DNA of 7,440 nt from DAONLM01 sp035406685 (GTDB lineage Bacteria; Spirochaetota; GWE2-31-10; MWDO01): positions 1 to 7,440 of the forward strand of contig DAONLM010000153.1 in assembly GCA_035406685.1 (NCBI GenBank). Reading direction: 5' to 3'. Positions 1-5,365 of the stretch are shown piece by piece. Position 1 is the first letter of the stretch; each line of letters begins with the position of its first letter. Both the position numbers and the translations under genes were made by a program. The notes beneath the pieces were generated by a model. The model was not told where the DNA came from and ran no database searches. It was given only the letters and a program-made list of their open reading frames with translations.

Positions 1-128
1 TAAAAATTTTGAATTTATTGATAGATTACCGCTATTACTGGAATTTTTGATATGAGATAAAAATTATTATTTACTTAAAAACTTTTTGGTATATAAAAAT
101 AAGAGATTTTTTTGTTTCTATATCAACC

Positions 129-177
129 TAAATGTATCAAAAGATACAGCAGATAATTGTATCTTTTGATACATTTA
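129..177. repeat. Nested inverted repeat: two TGTATC-N4-GATACA dyads in a 20-bp perfect palindrome
   Basis: The arm TAAATGTATCAAAAGATACA (129-148) is the exact reverse complement of 158-177, with a 9-nt spacer (149-157). Each arm is itself a dyad: TGTATC-AAAA-GATACA (133-148) and TGTATC-TTTT-GATACA (158-173). Their centres are 25 bp apart. Two dyadic half-units of this kind look like a paired operator for a dimeric regulator. The RNA form would be a 20-bp AU-rich stem. A terminator is less likely because the stem is only about 20% G+C and no clean T-run follows on either strand. The cognate regulator is unknown. Confidence 0.8.
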
Positions 178-276
178 ATATTTTAAAAGCAAAATTTTTA
201 ATCTTTTTTGTGAATTTTTATTAAAAAATAATGGTATGCTATTTGCTAAATTCTTTCGAAAAATTTTTGTATATTA

Positions 277-305
277 TTGCTTTTTTAGTTTTATTATACT
301 ATAAT
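277..305 (+). promoter_or_regulatory. Candidate sigma-70-type promoter for the cheA operon
   Basis: TTGCTT (277-282) and a perfect TATAAT (300-305) are separated by 17 bp, the preferred spacing, which puts the start point near 312 and leaves a leader of about 95 nt before cheA. The -10 is a consensus match; the -35 keeps only TTG plus partial similarity. In such AT-rich DNA, chance TATAAT matches are common, so this is a moderate call resting on spacing and position. Confidence 0.5.
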
Positions 306-323
306 TAATTTAGAATAATGATT

Positions 324-347
324 TCTCCACTTTAAAGGAGATAGAGG
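324..347 (+). promoter_or_regulatory. Ribosome binding site of the leader ORF, overlapped by a small hairpin
   Basis: A purine-rich Shine-Dalgarno tract covers 334-347 (AAAGGAGATAGAGG). Its GGAGA (337-341) can pair with TCTCC (324-328) across an 8-nt loop. The AGAGG part (343-347) sits 7 nt before the ATG at 355. The 5-bp stem is weak, so regulation by sequestration is only a possibility. Confidence 0.35.
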
Positions 348-354
348 ATTTAAA

Positions 355-420
355 ATGTATAATATAATTTTAATAAGGAAAAATAGCATTAATAAGAGGA
401 AAGATATATGGGAGAATTAA
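355..420 (+). CDS. Possible 21-residue leader peptide overlapping the cheA start
   Basis: An ATG at 355, preceded by a good ribosome binding site (AGAGG at 343-347, 7-nt spacing), opens a 21-codon frame that ends at TAA 418-420. It overlaps the first 13 nt of cheA in another frame. The peptide is basic (several Lys and Arg) and resembles no family I know. Its value, if real, would be translational coupling: ribosomes finishing it would terminate just past the cheA ATG and could re-initiate. cheA has its own site (AGAGGA, 395-400), so coupling is not required. It may be a chance ORF. Confidence 0.3.
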   Translation: MYNIILIRKNSINKRKDIWEN

Positions 421-2579
421 ATATTATTACTACTGAATTAACCGAGATAAATAAATTATTCTCCAATTATCAGAGTGGGGATCTTTTATTAATTGCAGAT
501 ATACAATCCAAACTGGAAAATCTAAAAAATAAATTTGCAAGTATTAAATCCTTGAAAAAAATAGCTACCCTCATATCCTATATGTCCCAAATATTAAAAC
601 AGATTACCCTTGATAAAAACAAAGAAGAGAAAGGATTACCTCTTATTATTAATCTTGTTAAACTTTTAAATGACTTTTTTTCAAAATCAATAGGGGTAAA
701 AGATTTTTCAGAAAATATAACATTAAAATTGCCGGCTATAAAAGAACTACTTTTTTCCAAAGAAAAAAAGGAAGAAAATTTTTATTCAGAAGATTATTTT
801 GACAATATTGTGGAAGATGAAAAGCTTTTGAATCAATTTTACGATGAGGCAAATGAACATCTGGATATGGCTCAATATACATTGGTTGATCTTGAGTATG
901 ACTCAACAAATAAAGAATTGATTAATAATATATTCAGGAACTTTCATACTATTAAAGGGTCATCTGCCTTTTTGGGACTGAAAAATATTGAAGAGGTAAG
1001 CCATAAAATAGAGGATCTTTTTGATCTTGTTAGAAAAGAAAAAATTAGAATTTCAAAAGAACTAATTGATGTAATTTTTTTTGGAATGAGCTTAATAAGA
1101 ACTATTCTTGACGCAATGATGGTAAATAATTTTAAAAAAGAGGATATGAAAAAGTCTTTTGTTTTAATTGATATATTTAATTATATTGAATTAATGAAAA
1201 GAATACTTTCACAGTATGAGGTTAAAAAGATTGGGGAGATTTTAGAGGAGTTTGGTAAAATTTCTAAATCACAACTTGACGAAGTATTAAAAAAACAAAA
1301 AGAGGAGAAAAAGAAGTTTGGGGAGATAGTTGTTGAAAATAAAATCGTAAATCAAGAAGACATTGCTCTTGCATTGAAAAAACAGGAGATGCAAAAAATT
1401 AAAGCAAGGAGTAGCGGATATGTAAGAGTTTCTAATGAGAGGTTGAATGTTTTGATAGATATAGTTGGTGAGTTAGTAATAAATCAATCCATGTTAAAAC
1501 AGGAGATAGTTGAAAATAATATAAAACTAAATGATAGTGAAAGAAATTTAACAGAACTTGAGAATATTACAAAAATGATAAAGAATCTTGTTTTATCAAT
1601 GGGTATGTTTCCTATTTCTGATGTTTTCAACAAATTAAGAGTTGTGGCAAGAAATACGGCAAACGAACTCGGAAAGACAGTAATAGTAAGTATAGAAGGT
1701 GCAGAGACAGAACTTGACAAGAATGTATTGGAAATAATCTATGATCCTCTTATTCATATTGTGCGAAATGCAATTGATCATGGCATAGAAAATTCAGAAG
1801 AAAGAGAAAAAAAAGGAAAAAATAAAGTTGGAAAAATTTTATTAAAGGCAGATCATAAAGGAAGTGGCATTGAAATTATTATAGCTGATGATGGTAAGGG
1901 TATAGATAAAGAAAAAATAGTTGAAAAGGCTTTAAAACTAAATTTAATATCAAAAGATAAGTTGGATATGTTAACAGAGAGAGATATTTATAATTTTTTA
2001 TTTTTACCCGGATTTTCTACCAGTGAAAATGTTACTAATGTATCTGGTAGAGGAGTGGGGCTTGATGTTGTTAAGAAAAATATTGAACAGATTCATGGAA
2101 GAGTTGAGATAATTTCAGAAAAGGATAAAGGGACTACTTTTATAATCAAATTGCCATTGACTCTTGCGATAATTGAGGGCTTTGTAACAAAAGTTAATAA
2201 CAATAAATATGTATTTCCTTTTAATCTTATAGATGAAATACTGGTTCTAAATAAAGAGAAAATAATAGTTTCTCAAAGTAGTGATGAGAGATTAATATTT
2301 CATAGAGGAGGACATATCCCTGTAATCTTTTTACAGAAAATATTAAAAGGTAATATACAAGAAAGATCCGCCTATCTTTCTGTGATAATAAATTTTGATA
2401 ATTCAAAATATTGTATTGTTGTTGATGAAATAATTGGAAAACAGGAGATAGTGGTAAAGAATCTTGGTAAAATATTAAATAAAAATAGAATTTTTTCTGG
2501 TGGTACTATTTTTGGAGATGGAAGTATTGGATTTGTTATAGATGTGCAAAATTTGATAGAAAGTGTAATTAGTAAGTGA
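408..2579 (+). CDS. cheA: Chemotaxis sensor histidine kinase CheA, with MshEN-like insert
   Basis: CheA is the cytoplasmic kinase of the receptor array: it autophosphorylates on histidine and passes the phosphate to CheY. The ATG follows AGAGGA (395-400) at 7 nt. Order of parts in the 723-residue product: helical N-terminal region without a recognised domain (about 1-130); P1/Hpt domain (about 135-240) with the phospho-acceptor in HTIKG, His180; two tandem repeats of about 24 residues resembling the MshEN/T2SS-E N-terminal fold (274-297 and 303-326) where P2 would lie; P3 dimerisation (about 338-400); P4 ATPase with N-box HIVRNAIDHGIE (450-461), G1 DDGKGID (494-500), F-box region (530-538) and G2 SGRGVGLD (546-553); P5 CheW-like regulatory domain (about 588-723). 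All catalytic motifs look intact. No P2 (CheY-binding) domain is recognisable. It ends in TGA, 119 nt before cheY. The CheA assignment is secure; the insert assignment is by pattern. Confidence 0.97.
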   Translation: MGELNIITTELTEINKLFSNYQSGDLLLIADIQSKLENLKNKFASIKSLKKIATLISYMSQILKQITLDKNKEEKGLPLIINLVKLLNDFFSKSIGVKDFSENITLKLPAIKELLFSKEKKEENFYSEDYFDNIVEDEKLLNQFYDEANEHLDMAQYTLVDLEYDSTNKELINNIFRNFHTIKGSSAFLGLKNIEEVSHKIEDLFDLVRKEKIRISKELIDVIFFGMSLIRTILDAMMVNNFKKEDMKKSFVLIDIFNYIELMKRILSQYEVKKIGEILEEFGKISKSQLDEVLKKQKEEKKKFGEIVVENKIVNQEDIALALKKQEMQKIKARSSGYVRVSNERLNVLIDIVGELVINQSMLKQEIVENNIKLNDSERNLTELENITKMIKNLVLSMGMFPISDVFNKLRVVARNTANELGKTVIVSIEGAETELDKNVLEIIYDPLIHIVRNAIDHGIENSEEREKKGKNKVGKILLKADHKGSGIEIIIADDGKGIDKEKIVEKALKLNLISKDKLDMLTERDIYNFLFLPGFSTSENVTNVSGRGVGLDVVKKNIEQIHGRVEIISEKDKGTTFIIKLPLTLAIIEGFVTKVNNNKYVFPFNLIDEILVLNKEKIIVSQSSDERLIFHRGGHIPVIFLQKILKGNIQERSAYLSVIINFDNSKYCIVVDEIIGKQEIVVKNLGKILNKNRIFSGGTIFGDGSIGFVIDVQNLIESVISK

Positions 2580-2683
2580 TATTTTTAAAGAAATAAAAAT
2601 TTTGGTTGTTTAATAGTACAAAAAAGAAGGGCGAAAGATTTATTGCTCCTAAAGTAAAAAACTTTATTTATGATAAAATATGT

Positions 2684-2692
2684 AAAAGGAGG
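2684..2692 (+). promoter_or_regulatory. Strong ribosome binding site of cheY
   Basis: AAAAGGAGG lies 6 nt before the ATG at 2699. It fixes the cheY start there. An in-frame ATG-like extension back to about 2606 would add 31 unrelated basic residues and has no such site. Confidence 0.85.
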
Positions 2693-2698
2693 TTTAAA

Positions 2699-3057
2699 AT
2701 GAAATCTATAATGCTTGTCGATGATTCGGATGTGATAAGAAGTATAGTTGCTCACACTCTGAGTATGCATAGTTATAAAAATGTAATTATGGCAAGAGAC
2801 GGGTTAGAGGCTTTAGAAATTATAAAGAAAGAGAGTGGTAATATATGTATGTATATACTTGATGTAAATATGCCGAAAATGGATGGCCTTACACTCTTAC
2901 AGGAGATAAGAAAGATCGACAAAACTCACCCAATTATAATGCTTACCACAGAGACTGATAAAGAAAAAATAAATAAGGCAAAAGATCTTGGAGCAACTGG
3001 CTGGATAATAAAACCATTTGATTCTGAGAAATTTATAAAGGTTATAGATATGTATTT
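2699..3057 (+). CDS. cheY: Chemotaxis response regulator CheY (3' end lost in assembly gap)
   Basis: This is a stand-alone receiver domain that takes phosphate from CheA and signals to the flagellar motor. Visible motifs: acidic pocket Asp8-Asp9 in LVDDSD, phospho-acceptor Asp55 in LDVNMPKMDG, switch Thr83 (or Thr84) in MLTTE, and Lys105 in WIIKPF. The position equivalent to E. coli CheY Tyr106 is Trp102, a substitution also seen in other CheY proteins. 119 full codons are visible, which is about the whole length of a CheY (around 120), so only a few residues and the stop are missing in the N block. It follows cheA by 119 nt and precedes cheW, as in many cheA-cheY-cheW clusters. It could be a CheY of a non-motility pathway, but nothing here suggests that. 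Confidence 0.96.
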
Positions 3058-3157
3058 NNNNNNNNNNNNNNNNNNNNNNNNNNNNNNNNNNNNNNNNNNN
3101 NNNNNNNNNNNNNNNNNNNNNNNNNNNNNNNNNNNNNNNNNNNNNNNNNNNNNNNNN
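3058..3157. other. Assembly gap (100 N) across the cheY/cheW junction
   Basis: Exactly 100 undetermined bases, the customary scaffold filler, so the true length is unknown. The missing DNA should contain the cheY stop codon, a short spacer with a ribosome binding site, and the first 25-35 codons of cheW. That adds up to something near or slightly above 100 nt. Confidence 0.98.
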
Positions 3158-3568
3158 CAGGAGGTAATAAGATTTACCCCAATTACACCACTCCATGATG
3201 TAAATCCATTTTTAAAAGGTGTAATAAATCTCAGGGGTAAGATAATTCCGGTAATAGATATGAGATTGAAGTTTGGTTTACCAGAAAAGCCCTACAATGA
3301 CAGAACTGTCTTTATAATTGTAGAGTTTTTCAGTGGGGAAGATCTTTATCATACTGGATTAATTGTTGATGGAGTGAAAGAGGTAGTTGAGATTGATGAG
3401 GATAAGATTGAGAAGACACCAGAGGTTGGATTTAAGTTTAAAACAAAGTACTTAAATGGCATAATTCAAATAGGAGGCGAGATGGTAATGATATTAAACC
3501 TTGATAATATTTTGACAACAGAAGAGGTTGTTGAATTGGAACAAAAAATGATTGTTAGTCAAAAATAA
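3158..3568 (+). CDS. cheW: Chemotaxis coupling protein CheW (5' end lost in assembly gap)
   Basis: CheW is the SH3-like adaptor that joins MCP signalling tips to the CheA P5 domain. The visible 136 residues begin at QEVIRFTPITPL, which corresponds to the conserved segment roughly 25-30 residues into a normal CheW, and continue with the hallmark GVINLRGKIIPVIDMR and RLKFGLPE region, then a GLIVDGVKEVVEI strand and a final FKFKTKYLNGIIQIG...ILNLDNIL segment. With a typical CheW length of about 160, only the N-terminal strand or two are missing. It stops at TAA (3566-3568), 19 nt before the MCP start. The plus-strand frame happens to match cheY across the N block, but this carries no information because the gap length is arbitrary. 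Confidence 0.94.
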   Translation, partial: QEVIRFTPITPLHDVNPFLKGVINLRGKIIPVIDMRLKFGLPEKPYNDRTVFIIVEFFSGEDLYHTGLIVDGVKEVVEIDEDKIEKTPEVGFKFKTKYLNGIIQIGGEMVMILNLDNILTTEEVVELEQKMIVSQK

Positions 3569-3576
3569 AATTTAAT

Positions 3577-3582
3577 AGGAGG
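3577..3582 (+). promoter_or_regulatory. Consensus ribosome binding site of the MCP gene
   Basis: AGGAGG lies 5 nt before the ATG at 3588. It shows that the MCP gene starts upstream of the in-frame TAA at 3687-3689, and that the ATG at 3768, which lacks any such site, is not the natural start. Confidence 0.85.
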
Positions 3583-3587
3583 ATTTT

Positions 3588-5252
3588 ATGTTTAAAAAAT
3601 TAGGATTAAGAGCAAAATTAATTATAAGTTTTCTTGCTGTATGTCTAATTTTAGTTATTGTAGGGATTGTTGGTATTTTTGCAATTTAAAATTTAGATAA
3701 TGGTATAGAGACTCTTCGTGAAGAGACCATACCATCAATACTTTACCTTGAAATTACCCTAGTTAGAATGGAGAGGATAAAAACAGCAATAAGAACAGGT
3801 ATAAATCCCTATATATCAAAAGAAGATAGAGAGAGAATGATAAATAACATAGAAAAAGCAAGAAATGAATATAAAGATGCACTTGCAAAGTATGACATAA
3901 TAAAAAGAACACCAGAAGAAGATAAATTGTATAAGGATTTTTTACAAAAAATTGATGATGCAAGAGATAAAAATAATGAGATAATAAATGAAATAAAAAA
4001 TCTTATAAACATAAATGATAAAAAAGAGATAGAAGCAAGATGTATTAGGCTTTCTTATGAAGTTGCAACTTCAAATGAAAAGGGAAGTTTTAGATTTCTT
4101 ATGGATGAATCTATGAATTCTCTTGGTAATCTTATTGAATATGTTAAAAAATATTACGGTGAAGAGCAGCCACAAGAGATACAAAGAATTGGAAATTTAT
4201 TATTAATTATTATTATTATTGCTACTATAATAGGGGTTGTCATCGCTTTAATAATAAGTTTTGTAATATCAAATTCTATTTCAAAAAGTTTAATCCAAAA
4301 TGCAAATTCATTAACAATGAGTTCCAATCAACTTGAGTCAGCAAGCACTCAGGTCTCATCGTCCAGTCAGGAGCTCTCAAGTGGAGCAAGTGAACTTGCA
4401 AGTAGTGTAGAAGAGATAACAAGTAGTATGGAGGAGTTACAATCAATTATTGAGTCAAATACAAAGAGTGTAAATGAGGCAGAAATCTTAATGAAAGAGA
4501 CAAATGAGAAGTCTCATTCATCGAGTAAACAGACTGAGGAGTTATATTTAGCAATGCAAAAGATTGTTGAAGATTCAAAGAAGATAAGTAAGATAAACAA
4601 GGTTATAGACGATATAGCATTCCAGACAAATATTTTAGCCTTAAACGCAGCAGTAGAAGCAGCAAGAGCAGGGGAAGCAGGAAGGGGGTTTGCGGTTGTT
4701 GCAGATCAGGTTAAATCATTAGCACAAAAGAGTGCAGAGGCTGCAAAGGAGACGAGTGAACTGATAGAAGTAATAATAAATAGTATAGAAAAAGGTGTTG
4801 ATCAGGTAAACATAACAAAAGACAATTCTCAAAAAATAAATGAGTTATCTGAAAAGGTAAATATACTTCTTGATGAGATAACAAGGGCATTTAAAGAGCA
4901 GAGTAAAGGAGCAAGTCAGGTAACAAAGGCTATATCACAGGTAAACAGTGTTGTTCAGCAGACAGCGGCAAGCAGTGAAGAGACAGCAAGCGCAAGCGAA
5001 GAGATGCTTTCGCAGGTTGAACAGTTAAGAGAGATAGTAACTTCTTTAAACATTATTACACAGGGAGAAAAAAAGGCTTTAAAATTAAAAAAAGATGGGC
5101 AGGAAAGTATTTCCCACAAAACAAAGCAAAATGTTCATCATATAAAGGAGAATGCTCATAAGATAAAAGAGGAGATAAAAAATAAAAAAGATGAGGTTGA
5201 GATAATAAAGCCAGAGGACAAGATCCCTCTTGATGATTTTAAAGGATTTTAG
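3588..5252 (+). pseudogene. Methyl-accepting chemotaxis protein, HAMP-less, interrupted by an in-frame TAA at codon 34
   Basis: This is a transmembrane chemoreceptor, 554 residues if codon 34 is read through. Numbering from ATG 3588: TM1 about 11-33; TAA at codon 34 (3687-3689); helical, 4HB-like periplasmic domain about 35-200; TM2 about 203-228; then directly the signalling coiled coil, with no HAMP-like segment. The signalling tip is canonical: DDIAFQTNILALNAAVEAA then RAGEAGRGFAVVA, up to about 372. Candidate methylation pairs of Glu occur in SSVEEITSS (N-terminal helix) and SSEETASASEEM (C-terminal helix). A charged tail of about 60 residues ends in IPLDDFKGF. The frame is otherwise open and well conserved. 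The remaining 494-residue frame from ATG 3768 would lack TM1. Explanations: base-call error (an assembly gap lies only 430 nt away), a recent nonsense mutation, or phase-variable/population mutation. Stop-codon reassignment is unlikely because cheW just upstream ends in TAA. Confidence 0.85.
3702..3733 (+). repeat. Imperfect stem-loop just downstream of the in-frame stop
   Basis: GGTATAG (3702-3708) faces CCATACC (3727-3733), pairing at six of seven positions, and inside it CTCTT (3712-3716) pairs with AAGAG (3721-3725) around CGTG. An internal loop separates the two stems. It begins 12 nt after the TAA of the MCP gene. It lies inside coding sequence and may be coincidental. Confidence 0.35.
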
Positions 5253-5264
5253 AAGATTAATAAC

Positions 5265-5292
5265 AAAAGGGGGATATCCCCTTTGTATTGAA
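5265..5292 (+). terminator. Candidate intrinsic terminator after the MCP gene
   Basis: AAAGGGG (5266-5272) and CCCCTTT (5278-5284) form a 7-bp stem with four G:C pairs and a 5-nt loop, 13 nt after the MCP stop codon. The 3' side continues TTTGTATTG, a broken T-tract, so termination is probably partial. It is one of the most G+C-rich non-coding patches in the window. It would lower expression of the downstream membrane protein and cheR relative to cheA-mcp unless a second promoter exists in 5293-5346. I could not identify a convincing one. Confidence 0.55.
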
Positions 5293-5365
5293 AAGAAAAA
5301 AATAATAGATTTAGGTTTGTATGTCGCAGTTATCTTTTAAGAAGAAGAGGGGGTGTTAAAATATA

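Larger units (their letters stand above)
1..407. other. Intergenic / upstream control region of the chemotaxis cluster
   Basis: This A+T-rich stretch has no convincing long gene. It holds a nested inverted repeat (129-177), a sigma-70-like promoter (277-305), a small hairpin over a ribosome binding site (324-341) and a possible 21-codon leader ORF (355-420). Bases 2-55 are open on the plus strand up to a TGA and could be the last 17 codons of an upstream gene, but that is too short to support. I saw no sigma-28-type promoter (GCCGATAA-like element), which would have been expected in some flagellar/chemotaxis regulons. Confidence 0.7.

Noticed and set aside
2..55. Seventeen open codons to a TGA as the tail of an upstream plus-strand gene
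   Set aside because: Too short to judge; another frame is also open to 50, and nothing recognisable is encoded.
129..177. Inverted repeat as a Rho-independent terminator of an upstream gene
   Set aside because: The stem is very A+T-rich and lacks a clean T-run on either strand; the dyad-within-dyad layout fits a protein-binding site better.
1484..1720. Minus-strand open frames opposite cheA, the MCP and the MCP-like gene (also 578-760, 3763-4012, 6106-6426)
   Set aside because: They lie antisense to strongly supported genes, encode low-complexity hydrophobic or Ser/Phe-rich products typical of reversed AT-rich coding DNA, and match no family.
2580..2698. A separate promoter between cheA and cheY (TATGAT at 2669-2674)
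   Set aside because: No -35-like hexamer at an acceptable distance; the nearest TTGCTC is 20 bp away.
3158..3170. CAGGAGGTAATAAG at the gap edge looks like a ribosome binding site for a downstream start
   Set aside because: It encodes the QEVIR segment that is conserved inside CheW, so it is coding sequence and the real start lies in the gap.
2606..3568. A single open frame that looks like a 320-residue CheY-CheW fusion starting at 2606
   Set aside because: The frame passes through 100 N of arbitrary length, and the AAAAGGAGG site places the CheY start at 2699. The 31 residues before it are basic and unlike any receiver extension.
3687..3689. Recoding of TAA as a sense codon (alternative genetic code, selenocysteine or pyrrolysine)
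   Set aside because: TAA terminates cheW just upstream, selenocysteine and pyrrolysine use UGA and UAG, and one substitution or base-call error explains the data more simply.
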